Assembly (NCBI GenBank): GCA_964007475.1
Contig: OZ023274.1
Location: 82,843,303 to 82,907,302, forward strand
Direction: 5' to 3'
DNA from: Hybos culiciformis
Taxonomy: Eukaryota > Arthropoda > Insecta > Diptera > Hybotidae
DNA: 64,000 nucleotides
Part shown: positions 1-11,820 of the stretch, in pieces
How positions within the stretch are numbered: position 1 is the first letter of the stretch
Layout: each line of letters begins with the position of its first letter
Translations under genes and position numbers: made by a program
The notes under the pieces: generated by a model
Told to the model about the DNA's origin: nothing
Database searches by the model: none
The model's input: only the letters and a program-made list of their open reading frames with translations

Positions 1-63
1 GAGAAGAAAAAATATTCTCTCTTTACAACTACCTCTCCCCTACGCATTAAAACAGTATATTGG

Positions 64-234
64 ATATGTAAACAAAATTTGTTATACAACTCGTTCTGTA
101 TTTACACAAAAATACATTGACACTTGTCAATTTATATCACTCGACCTTCGGTCTCGTGATATAAGTATTGACTCGTGTCAATGTATTTTTGTGTATACAG
201 AACTCTTAATTAATAACAAATTTAGTTTACATAT
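64..234. repeat. Fold-back (MITE-like) inverted repeat
   Basis: The arms read toward each other: the left begins ATATGTAAACAAA and the right ends TTTAGTTTACATAT. They share the block ACAAAAATACATTGACA and its complement, and meet at a short stem around CGACCTTCGGTC (about 141-153). The right arm has several mismatches and small indels. There is no coding capacity. It lies about 170 bp upstream of the transporter start codon, so it may be in its promoter or 5' UTR. Superfamily not assigned. Confidence 0.8.
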
Positions 235-406
235 ACAATAATCTACTATAATTATATTGTCAACTAAAAAGTAATAATTTTATTTGGTTTAATTTTTAAC
301 ACGGATGTAAAATAAAAAAAATCATATCAGTAATAATGGAGATCTAATATTCGAATGAACATATTAGTAAATTATAAATAAAAATTAATTAAATTTTCTA
401 TTCTAA

Positions 407-3400
407 ATGACGAAATTCAAGGTTTCTAATAATGTCAGTTCATATGACATTGGAGAAAAACCTTTTAAGCAAGATGAAATGCGAGGAAAATGGGCTTCAA
501 ATTGGGATTTTTTTGCTGCATGCATATTGCATTCATTACATTCGGAATATTTTAGCTTTATACCAATGTACGTGCTGGGACATGGTCTGAGTAAGTTTAA
601 AAAATTAAGAGTACAGGTTATTCCTGCTTTGAATATATTGTTAAGACAAAACTATTTTGTCAAGTTTTTTCCCAAAAATCTGATTCTAATGAGGACATTT
701 TAAATTAATAATAAGCTATTTCTATTTACCTAATAAATCCCACAAAAATTCCGATATTTGAGTTGCCGTTTCCATTACATTAAGTGGAATACGAAGTGGA
801 ATATATTGACTTTTACAAAATAAAAAAATTGAATAATTTTTTTTTATTATCTTTTGATATAAAAAAAAATTTAATTAGGTTTTTTTATTTATTTTTTTGT
901 CACTTTGACAAAAAAATTTCTGATTAACCAAAAAATAATTTAAAAAAGCACCTAAAAATATACTTTTTTCATAAATTATGTACTTTTTTTGATAAATTTG
1001 GAATCCGAACCCTAATTTAAGTGGAATATGAAAAAAGGAAATAGAAATACCGGAATTTATTATTATATGGGAATTTACCTGAAATATTCCGGAAAACTGA
1101 ATATCCCACAAATATTCCACTAATGGAAATAGGTTATAACATAAATATGTGGTGTGGAATATTCATAACTTATAAGCGCTGTAAAAAAAACTATTTTTGG
1201 GGAGTTACCAATAAGTTAAAAATCGATTTTGTTCACATTCCGGCCTAATGTCTAGAATGAACTCCCAAATCGGATTGAAATTTTAACTTTTTACTTAAAT
1301 CTAATCACCATAAAATAGTTACCATTGATGGTGAGGTTAAATATATTAATTTTTTATTATACATATTTAAACTTTTTACAAAAAATAAATATACAATTTT
1401 ACTATTTAAAATTAAATTGAATGTAAAATTTAAATAAAAAACCAAATCTGTCATCTCACGTCTCTTGTTGGCGAACTAAATATAATATAGAAACATAAAT
1501 TTTAAAATTTTCTTCCGAACGAGGTAAAATAAACTATTTAACAATAGAGGGTGACAAACGGTAGTATATAGAATTCTGAACTATCTTATTTATTAAATTG
1601 TAATAGAGAAATTTAAAAGTGAATTGATCCTCTTAATGTATACCAAGGTCTTTAAGAGAGGTGAAAATAATGTTGCTTTCAGTATCCTTATAAGACATGA
1701 TCACATACTTACTCAAGTTTAAAGAAAGGTTATTAAATTGTCACAAAATCTAATAAATGACATCAAATTGAAATCCAAATTTAATAGCTTCATCAAGAAA
1801 AGATGTAAGTCGTTTCAATAAGATGGTTGACTTATTTTTCATAAAACGATGCTTGGGAATAAGATGTTTTGATTTTTTGAATGAGTCTTAAAATAAGTTA
1901 TTTATCAAGAGGGTGGTAGGGTAGTGTTCAACATTTTGTTTAGACACCTTCTTTTATAGACAAACTTAATAAACGAGTTTTTTTTATTTCGTTCCTTTTA
2001 TTTGTATGTACATATGTTAATAAAATCTGAAAATCCTGAAAAAGAATAAAACTTCAGCTTTCAAATTTTATTAATTGAAATAATAAAAAATAATTCTAAT
2101 GTTTTTTATTTGATCCGCCCTTTTGATTATGTTTTCACTAAAATTTTCATAATTTTTTCATCAGAAAAAAATAAAACAGATGGTAAGGCGGTTAAATTCA
2201 TTATAAATATTTTCAAATTGATAAAAACATTTTAATTTATGGGAGACAAACATTTTTGAAATCTGAAGATTTCTATGATTAGTTATATTGAGATAAATAA
2301 AATATTCAATAATTTAGAAGAAATTATTTTATGTTATAAAATTGTTTATAAAATTCTTATAAAAAGTTTATGTAGGTACATTAATTTATGTTTATCGAGT
2401 TAAAAAAAGAGAAAAATACGTGCATAATATGTTATGTACATATATGTACGTTTGTATAATTTAATTAATTTTTTTAATTTATTTTTTTCAGCAAATTCAC
2501 TCATTCCATATATAGTTGGCTTACTACTATTCACAATACCAATATTTTTTATTCAATCGTTTTTGGGACAATTTTCAAGCAGTGGATTCATATCGGCATT
2601 CAGAATAGCACCATTATTTAAAGGTGAGAATAATTGACAGGGAACATTCTAGGCATTTTCTTTGTTAATAGGAAAAACAAGAAAGGCTACTCATTTTTAT
2701 TTCTCTAAAGTGTCTCATTAGGCCAAAGTGGTTTTGTGCAAAGTTTTTGGAACGTAGTTCCTTATCAGACGCTCTTGTGGAAAAATTTATTGAAAATTTG
2801 AACACTTAGTGTCGCTAAACATATGATAAAAAACAAGGTAAAAAAAAATAATTTTTTTATGAATTTTGAAATAATGAATTTTTTAAAAATTATTTAAATT
2901 CACTATATTTTATTTATTTGAATGTTAAATATTTGATTTTTTTTTTAAATAAAACGCAAAACTCATCGCACTTTTTTAAGCAAAATAATATTTTTTTATT
3001 TTTTAAATAAGCTTTTTTTTTTTTTTAAATAAGCAAATTTATGTCGACGGATAATTTAATATAGGTATAAAATTTTTGGTTTTTTTTTTTGAATTTTTGA
3101 CAAATGCTTTTTTGATAACAATCAAAATATTCAAAATAAAAATGGATCAACAATTTGAAAATGGTAAGTTACTGAATTAATGTGATATTCGGTACATGTA
3201 CATTTTTATCATTTATCATACCATAAAATTTTCTGTTTGTTTTTATTTTGCTATAAATTAATTCATTTCACATTTTTTGACGTAAAAATTTTGCTGGTTC
3301 CACAGCAAATTGTTTTTGCTCGATGCATGTAAATAAAGCTTAAGTTTAGAATTTGAGAAAATTAAAAAAAAATGTTGGAACGTAGTTCCTTATCAGACTC

Positions 3401-6400
3401 TCTTGTGGTAAAATTTGCTGGAAATTTCGACAGAAAAGTGTCGCTAAACATATGTTTAAAAAAAAAACATGATAGTGTACATAAAAAAAAATGAAAACAG
3501 CTGAGAGGGAATGTGTGTACGGTGATGTAGTTTTTATTTTATTCGCTTTTTGTTGTCTTGTCGCTTAGTGCAAAACAGTGTTTGACTTTATTATGGTACA
3601 ATGGAAATTTATTAAAATGCATACAGATTGATTGGGCATACACCGTCGTACGAATGAAATAAAAACTAACCTAAAAACTGGATTTTTTCATACAAAAAAA
3701 AACTAACAATAGCCTTTCCAAACTTATTTTCTTATAATCTTATGATACATTAAGGAAATCCGTTCGTGCTATTAAAAAACCATACTAAAAATTTTTCGAT
3801 TATGGATATTTTAATTAAGTCTATTCTATTACAAATATTATATTTTTTCGTGCCAATGATGCAATTATTCAATTTGAATTAGTTGGAAATAAAAACTCAA
3901 TTTGAATTGATTGAAAATGAAAATTACTTATATATACGCAAAGGAACTATGTTCCAATCGGGTGTCCCATGACAGCTCTTGTGTTTTTTTTTTTTTAAAT
4001 GGTATTAGGCAAAATATTTTTTTTCGAAGCGTCTTTGGGCTAACTATGTATCGAAACGTAAAATAGGTTAATAACAGGGAAAATAAAATGCAACGTACAA
4101 ATTAAATTAACGTTAAGAAAATATTTTTAAATTAAAAAAAAACTTATAACCTATTTATAAATGTAATATAACCTATTTATAAAATAATATCAAGATACAT
4201 AATTATGTAAAATAATAAGTACCTAAGTGTATAAGTAATAAATAAGAAATTAAATAAAGAAATAAATAATAATAAGTTAGATGTACTGCACATGCAAGCA
4301 TGTACATTGATGATTAATAATATTTTTTTCTTTAATTAATTCATAAATAAATAATGTTTCATTAATTAAAATATTATCTGTAACCTTTTTTTATTGTAAT
4401 ATTAACACTAGGAATCGGATATGTCATACTAGCACTTAACATAACAGCAACAGCTTATTATGGAATGAGAGTTGCATTACCTTTCCTTTTTCTTATGTTA
4501 TCATTTAGTCCACAATTGCCCTGGATGACGTGTGGAAATTCTTGGAACACAAAAGATTGTAAATCTAAATCTACCAATCCAACACAAACCACAACAGAAA
4601 GTTCAGAACTATATTCAAATTACAGTTACCTTTATGATTATGAAGACGACGGTAATTCAGATTGGGCGTCTCATGAATACTTAGAGTAAGTAGAAGACCC
4701 AATTCGTACAAGATTTTTTTTACATTGTCTGTTGCTTCTGATAAAAACATTTTTACTTTATGTAATCGTAATGTAATTGTGAATTAAAAATAATTTTTGA
4801 TTTTCTCGTGAATAACAAATTAAGAACTTAAAATCAGGGGTGGAATTATGTAACTTTGTCGTCTTTGTGACAATCGACAATTTCAAACACGATCAATTTA
4901 TATGGACAATGAAAATTATGCTTCACGGAAAAAAAAAAAAAAAGGTAGTAAAACTCAATAAAAATCTTGAAAGGATAACTAGTTTATAAAGTAAACCTTA
5001 ATTTATAAAATATTTGTAAAATTTGTAGAGAAGAAGAGAAGAATTATGTACCTACTTTTCTAAAATTTTGTAGTCAATTGTCGATAAAAAAAATTTGCTT
5101 CCTATAACTTAAATTATCGTGTATTGTCTATCAAAATAAAACGACAGCTATTTTTTGGTCGTTTCTATACTAAATGAACGTCAATTTGACTGAAATTTGG
5201 GGAGGAGGTAGATGCGATAACTAAACCTCGAAATCCAAGAGGATTTTTTTCACGAAACCACCCGTTTCGGAAATATGACCCACCAAATCTTTCATAAGTT
5301 TCATATACAGGAAATTTTTTTTTGTTCCTATTTGCCCTATTTTTGGGAAGGAGGTGGAGGTGATGCCTCAAATGTCAAATCCTAACAATTTTTTTCGGAA
5401 CAATCTTAATGGGAACAATCTTAAAATGTATGAAAACTTTGGGGGCCATATCTCCGGAACGGCGGGTTTCCTGAAAAAATCCTCTTGGACTTGGGGGTTT
5501 GGTCACCGCCTCTACCTTCCCACCAAGTTTCAGCGAAGCTCAACACTCATCTGCACTTTAGCCAAATTCTCTACATTATTTTTTTTTAAAAAACGATAAA
5601 CTAAAATTCGCGATCTTTTTACGTGAAGCAAAAAAGTCGATATGGTCGCTTTTACGAACAGTCGACAAATATTTAAAATTGTTTTAGTGAATTTCTCAAT
5701 AAAATTATGAGAAATGAATTTTCCAGCTTTTAAAATTACTTTCCTTTTTCGACATTGGACGTCTATCTATATAACAATATAATAGTAAACAACAAATTCG
5801 GTAAAATAAATTGAAGTGAATGAAGTGTCTTTGGATTTGATTGCAATTGCAATTAGCGATAACAAGGACAATTATAAAAGTATACAACTTATTACATTTC
5901 TTTAATTGTCGTTTTCTCGCTAATTCGAACTAAAATTTAAATAAATGTTTAAAGTAATCGCTAAAGTATTTGAATTATTTGATTAATTATATCAGGAATA
6001 AATTTCAGTGTCTTATCGTAAACCTTGGTCGCATCTATTTTATTTTGTCTACAAATATTTTTAGATGCGAACATGGTATTATGCTGGCTTGAGGCTAATT
6101 AATTTTTAGCTTAATTTTAGGCGTGGTGTTACGATGATTGCATATGGAAACGAGTGGGTCTTTGCTTGGAGAATATTTATATGCACTATAGTTATTTGGG
6201 TTATATTAGGATTTATTCTTTCTTGTTCAATAAATAAGGTAAGTTTAATTTTTTAAAAATCATTAGGTTATGCCTTTAAAGTAAATTTTAATAATTCTAT
6301 TTTCAAGCTTGGCAAGTTCTTCCGATTTTCAGCAATTGTTGTGGTATCCATATTATTAGTACTATTCATACGAGTTTTGTTTTTTGGCGAATTAACTGCT

Positions 6401-8226
6401 GTACGAATGAAATCTTTGTTTTCAGTCAATCTTCGACAATTTTTAAGTCCAGAAACTTGGTTAACAGCACCCTATTTTACAACATTAGCGTTTGGTTCAG
6501 GTTGGTCGACAACTTTAACATTAGCAAGTTACAATAAATTCAAATGTGATATAGGAAAAATATCGGTGATGATTTGTTTCAGTCACATGTTTCTTCTGAT
6601 ATTAAGTGTTGCTATCGCTGCTGTTATAGATACTGTTTTGGTAGACGATTACAATTATTTTTATCATATGTATAACGCTCATCCCATAGAATTCCTTTAC
6701 GGAGGAATTCCACAATTGTTCGGAAGTATTGGTGGATCAAATTTCTGGTCTTTAATATTCTATTTAATGTTGTTTTTATGTGAATTTTCGTCATTGGTAA
6801 GCTAATTAATCAAACATGTGTTACACTTTGTATATTTTCTTTGATAATATTTATATTTTAATTTTTGGGGTCATATTTCTGATTCATTCATTCTGAACTA
6901 TGATTGTACTATACATTAATATCTCTAATTTCAAGTGTTGTATAAAGGCTAATTATCATTCTAAGCACAATTACATATTATGATACTTTTTATGCTGAAA
7001 ATTCACATCCCAACCGAATCTCATTTCAGATTATTCAAGCATTGTCAATAATGACAGCCTTGTTTGACGAATACGAAAATTTAAGAGAGGTCAAAAAGCA
7101 AATCAGAATTGGGTTTGTCATAATTATGGGACTAATATCAATAATTTTTGCATCAAATGTAAGTTTTCTTCATATTTTAAAATTTATGTATTAAACACAG
7201 GCAATTAGCCTTGTGTGAAGTGAAAATACATTTGAATTACAAAGATATTTATAACAAAGTGTTTATGACATGATGATATCCGTAACGTAAGTACTCATAA
7301 AATAAATAATTCTAATTGCTGCTTAAGAAGTGTAATTCGTTTATATTCTGGTATTTCTTTTTAAAAAAAGTCTATAGTCTAAAGTTTATATTATGGTTTT
7401 ATTAATTCGTTTTCATAATTCACACAATGTACAATTGGATGGCTTTCCTGCCCAATTGATTAACTCTATAAAACGAAATTTAAAAAATGTGTTAATATTC
7501 AATTGTACGTCACACTTATTTTCTAATAATGATTAATAAGTTTTGTATCCCGAAAGGAAGTAACATTATGTTTATACGTAAACAAAAAATTATAATTATA
7601 TTTCAGTATGGTGTAACTATTACGGCCCATTTATTTAAAGCATCGGGAGTATCTCAAATGATAATTTGTTTTTTGGAATTAATGGTCGTGGTGTGGGTCT
7701 ATGGTAGATTAAGATTTCAGCGTGACGTTCAATTTATGCTTGGGAGAACATATTCTGCATGGAATTTTTTTTTGATCCGGTTTATAACTCCAATTCTTAT
7801 CTTACTTGCAGGGGTAAGAGATTATTGAAAATAGTTTTATTTTATAAAAATTAAAATTATTATTATAATTTTTATTTTTTAAATTATAATAATTTAATCT
7901 TCTTTGATTGAATATTTTATTTATAGTTTGTTTATCTAGTGATTGCATTTGAATTTATTACATATTATGATAGAGGTTCTTTTGCAATTTTATTTGTGAT
8001 GATATCACTTATAATTAAAATATCTCCAATAATTTTTATTCCCGGTTATATTATAGTGAAAATATCATCAACATCTGGAAGTTTAATAAATCGATTTAAG
8101 AGGTTATGCCGACCGAACGATTGGTATCCAGCAGATAAAAATGACAGAGATCGTTACGATAGCACTGTTGGAAGTGCCTCCGAAATAGCTGAACAACTAA
8201 TAGTTGAAGATTATGAAGTACCATAA
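407..8226 (+). CDS. SLC6/SNF-family (sodium:neurotransmitter symporter family) transporter, divergent orphan member
   Basis: Eight exons: 407-590, 2492-2623, 4412-4685, 6121-6238, 6308-6796, 7030-7158, 7607-7813, 7927-8226. All junctions are GT-AG, phases agree, and the spliced length is 1833 nt (610 aa). Family marks include RGKWASNWDF before TM1, an LGQFSSSG stretch after TM2, GIGYVILAL in TM3, an extracellular loop 2 with WMTCGNSWNTKDC (the usual cysteine pair), and LASYNKF after TM6. Later hydrophobic helices end in a short cytoplasmic tail. Such proteins move amines, amino acids or osmolytes across the plasma membrane using Na+ and Cl-. Here the TM1 motif GNVWRFPY is absent (the region reads SEYFSFIPMY), so coupling or substrate may differ. 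Start chosen as the first ATG ahead of the family's N-terminal motif; an upstream non-coding exon is possible. Substrate unknown. Confidence 0.9.
591..2491 (+). other. Transporter intron 1
   Basis: AT-rich intron between exons 1 and 2, with donor GTAAGT at 591 and acceptor AG at 2490-2491. It contains loose repeats of AATCCCACAAA and AAGTGGAATA around 735-1135, suggesting a decayed element, and no coding sequence I can support. Confidence 0.6.
2747..2828 (+). repeat. Truncated copy of the TTGGAACGTAGTTCC repeat family
   Basis: This stretch in transporter intron 2 matches the left end of the repeat at 3373-3983. It has TTGGAACGTAGTTCCTTATC, then CTCTTGTGG, then GTGTCGCTAAACATATG at similar spacing. 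The rest of the element is not recognisable after it, so it is a terminal fragment. Confidence 0.75.
3373..3983 (+). mobile_element. Non-autonomous repeat element with TTGGAAC..GTTCCAA ends
   Basis: An element of about 0.6 kb in transporter intron 2. The left end has TTGGAACGTAGTTCCTTATC and the right has AAAGGAACTATGTTCCAATC, inverted relative to each other, followed by a tail ending CATGACAGCTCTTGTG. The same left and right sequences occur as the reverse complement at 60672-61380, so this is a dispersed family and not chance. No ORF of note; a non-autonomous DNA element is inferred. No clear target duplication seen. Confidence 0.75.
5172..5555. repeat. Fold-back element in transporter intron 3
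   Basis: The left arm (about 5172-5305) and right arm (about 5425-5555) are diverged reverse complements. For example ATCCAAGAGGATTTTTTTC on the left pairs with AAAAAATCCTCTTGGA on the right, and GAGGTAGATGCGATAACTAA pairs with GGTCACCGCCTCTACC. Open frames on both strands (5165-5371 minus, 5354-5599 plus) encode similar peptides only because they are the two arms. Confidence 0.75.
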
Positions 8227-8664
8227 TCAATAAAAGAAAAACAAAATCAAAAAAGTGCTAAAATTTTACTAAATTTTATTTATGAATAAATGTTCGATTC
8301 AATTTTGATGAATTATGAATTATTTTCAATAATTGTTTGATTGCACAGAGTCATTATAAGAATATTATATATTTTGTATTATATATTTTAACCGAATTTT
8401 GTAAACTGTAAGCTAAGGATGAAATAAATAAATATCTACGCAGTCTTAAGTCCTGGATAAATTTCAGGAAGTAATTTTGGTTTTAACACTATGTCTAACA
8501 TTCAAACGCAAAATATGTATAGGGATATTTTATTATCAACTTAAGAAAATGAATTTAAATCAATACACTTTAATTTTCATCTAACCTTATCCAATTTAAG
8601 TACAAACTAAGAGAATTTTGGTAAGGAATTTTTCAAGGATAAAAAAAGATAATAATAATGTAAT
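8227..8664. other. Spacer between transporter and LTR element
   Basis: Transporter 3' UTR and spacer. AATAAA at about 8285 and again near 8424 (GAAATAAATAAATA) could serve as poly(A) signals. No gene seen. Confidence 0.5.
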
Positions 8665-8886
8665 TGTAAGCTTTAGGTTACTTTATGTACCTTGTAGTTT
8701 AAAAATATAACCGCTAGGGTTCTAATTCACTAGATGTAAAAAGCAAACCATTGATCTGTCATATTAGGCTATTATTGTTTTGTCAAATGTTAACTGAAAC
8801 ATTATAATAAAAGATTTCAAAGAAGAAACAACGAATTTTTATTTTATAACACAAAGAATAAGTTCAAAATCCGTAGAGGAATTAAA
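8665..8886 (+). repeat. Left LTR
   Basis: It begins TGTAAGCTTTAGG and ends GGAATTAAA, 222 bp. It is the same as the right LTR except TTATGTACC here versus TTGTGTACC there. It contains ATAATAAAAG, which could be the poly(A) signal region. It lacks the usual TG..CA termini (ends in AA). Confidence 0.93.
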
Positions 8887-8993
8887 ACTCAGGTGTGGGG
8901 TAAAACCTTAAATAATTATTTCAAGAGAAATAATTATTTTTAATATAAATACATTTAAAAAACACAAAAAAAAAAAAAAGGGAAAAATTTAAG

Positions 8994-9034
<41 letters not shown>

Positions 9035-9146
9035 GCTGGAAAAATATTTCAAATTGCTGCCTCATTTCGGTTGGAAATCCTAACCTAAAAAAAAAAAAAG
9101 GGGAAAAAGAAAAATTTTGTCGAATTGTGAATTTAGGCAATAATTA

Positions 9147-11320
9147 ATGATGGCTTACACTATGAATCGGCAACAGCTGGAGGTTGCTCTAGCCGAGTTA
9201 AATATAGAATTTTCAAATGAAATGAATTTAGACCAATTAAGACAACTTTATGCTCGACAACTGCAGGATGCTGATATGTATCAAAATGACGACCCTGAAG
9301 CCCTTGCTGGAAATAGAAATGTCAATGCTGAAGGACAACCTGATGATAGAAATCTAATTGAAGATAATGATGCCCAAGATCCACCTGAAGTCAATGCAGC
9401 CCAAGTTGAACCAAACGTAGAAATAAATCAGATGCAGAATGAAATTGAAGTACTAGAACAAAGACGTAGATTGTTAGATTTAAAACGACAAATCCGAGCA
9501 ATGGAACAGGAAGAAACTGAAGTTAGGCCAGTTTACCGTCATGAGGTAATTAATATCGAGTCATTAATGAATAAATTTTCAGGCGACGATTTTTATGCCA
9601 TTGAAAAATTTATTATTGATTTTGAGGACTTAACTTGTAACGCTGGTTACACCGACCGAGCTCTGTTGGCTATTCTTCGTCGAATGCTAACTGGTACTGC
9701 CCAGAAATTATTAGAGACAACTACTGTTACTACTTATGATGAACTTCGGTCTTTATTGAGAAGAAAATTTTATCGCAAGTATTCACAACCGGAAATTTAT
9801 AGTCAGTTGGCAGCGCGGTTGTGGAACCGGAAGTCTGAATCATTGCGACGATATGTAATTGAAATGCAATCCATTGCGGCCAGAGAAAACATAAGTGATG
9901 TTGAGTTGATTGATTATATCATTGATGGTCTGCGAACTGCTGAATCTTCTTATTTACGATCTGCTCGAACTATCGAAGAGTTAGAAGATATGTTCGATCG
10001 TCATGAATCCAGAATTACTTCTAAAGGTGTTGCTGCTGATAAATCAAAATTTGTTGGCGCTGCTGCCGCTGCAAATGTTCAAAGCGTGAAATTATCTGAC
10101 CAACCAAGATGTTACAATTGTTCAAAGATGGGACATTATCAGAGTGCATGTCCATATCCAAAACGACCAGATGGCGCATGTTTCAAGTGCTGGGAAATGG
10201 GACACAACCATCGCACTTGTCCAAATCTGAAGAAATCATTTGATACTGGAAAGCCAGGTGTCCAATCTAATCGAGTTGCTGCTGCTGTCACCCAAATGAA
10301 GGAAGATGAATTTAATATTGCTAGCGGAATTGATGTATTAAATTTGGTAAGTGTTGCCTTTAATATCGATCAGGTTCAGAGCGGAGTATTTATTAATTAT
10401 TCTTGTTTAATTGATACTGGCAGTCCTGCTAGTTTTATCCGTAGGTCTAACGTTTTATGTGAAATCACTCGTGGAGTGATTCAACCTAAGTACAGTGGAC
10501 TTGGTTGTACACCATTGAATATTATTGGAAAAATTTATTGTTACGTAAGATTCAAAAATTCAATTAATGAACTAACTTTTTATGTTTTACCGGATGATCA
10601 TATGACATTACCATTGATTTTAGGCCGGGATTTTTTAAAAATATTTAGAATTAATTTGTGTCAAAATAAAATTAAATTTGCAAAGAAAATTTATACTAAA
10701 AATGAACTTTTGAAAATAAAAACTGTTGTCGAAGGAAAGCATGTAAATGATTTTTTTGCTCTGAAGCTGAACGATAATAATTCAATCGGTAGTTACAATC
10801 TATGTCGTAAGTCTTATAACGAAACGGGTGCTAGCCCAGATTTTGATTCTCACCGCTGTGATTCAGGAATGGTACCTGATATATTTAATATTAAGATCGA
10901 TTGCTTCGACGATGCTTTAGATGTTGATCCCAAATTAGGTAGAGAGCTTACCAGTAGACTTGAGAGAATTATCTCTGATTCATACATTCGACCTAAAAAT
11001 ATATCTGGTGTTGTAAGTGATTATAAAATGGAGATACATCTTCATAGTGATGTGCCCTTTCACTGTGCCCCTAGAAGATTATCTTATTTTGAAAGAACTG
11101 AAGTTCGTAATTTAATTAACGAATTACTACAGGAAGGTATAATTAGACCCAGTCATTCTCCTTACGCTTCTCCTATCGTACTTGTGAGACGGAAAAGTGG
11201 GAAAATTAGGATGTGTATCGATTATCGTGCCTTGAACTGTAAAACATTGAGGGATAATTACCCACTGCCCTTAATCGAAGATTGTATATATAGAATATTT
11301 AGAGGGGAAAAAGATTTTTT
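9147..11320 (+). pseudogene. Gag-protease-RT N-terminal part of gypsy polyprotein
   Basis: One frame starting at 9147 carries a helical Gag region and two CCHC zinc knuckles near residues 322 and 345 (CYNCSKMGH, CFKCWEMGH). An aspartic protease motif LIDTGSPAS follows near residue 423, then the first part of reverse transcriptase with CIDYRALN near residue 690. Gag and Pol share one frame with no stop between them. The RT-homologous frame is lost in a run of six T at 11315-11320; the open frame continues out of register to 11414. Confidence 0.9.
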
Positions 11321-11820
11321 CTGTCTTAGATTTATAAAAATCCTTTCACCAAATCAAGATGGCAGAGAATTCAATTCAGTATACTTCTTTTGTTACACCG
11401 GATGGCCAGTATGAGTACGTTAAAATGCCAATGGGATTAAAAAATAGCCCAGCTGTTTTCCAGAGATTTATAAATATGATTTTTCATGATTTAATTGTTG
11501 CTCGAGAAGTAGTAATTTATATGGACGACATTTTAATAGCTTCAGCTGATTTTGATTCACATATTGGAATTCTAAATAAAGTGCTTAGGACTTTATCCAC
11601 TTATGGACTCAAATTAAATTTGAATAAGTGCAAATTTGGTTATGATGAGATCGAATTTTTGGGATATGCGGTTTCCGCTTTTGGAATCTCTCCGAGTAAC
11701 TCACACATCAAAACTATTTCTAATTATCCTACTCCGAAAAATCAAAAACAATTACATTCTTGCATAGGTTTATTTTCATACTTTCGTCGATTTGTGCCTT
11801 CATTTTCTAAAATTGCTAAC
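11321..11820 (+). pseudogene. Reverse transcriptase core of gypsy polyprotein
   Basis: After the slip at 11315-11320 the RT homology continues in a different frame. That frame has an in-frame TAA at 11335-11337 and then runs open to 11829. It holds the catalytic YMDD box (VIYMDDILIA, near 11518) and the downstream FLGYAVSAFGI region. A second shift at about 11820, next to a C pair, moves homology to the next segment. Not translatable as a polyprotein as the sequence stands. Confidence 0.9.

Noticed and set aside
735..1135. Repeated AATCCCACAAA and AAGTGGAATA words suggesting a transposon
   Set aside because: Direct and inverted matches are short and inconsistent; no ends can be drawn.
5165..5599. 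Two opposite short ORFs with similar peptides
   Set aside because: They are the two arms of a diverged inverted repeat.
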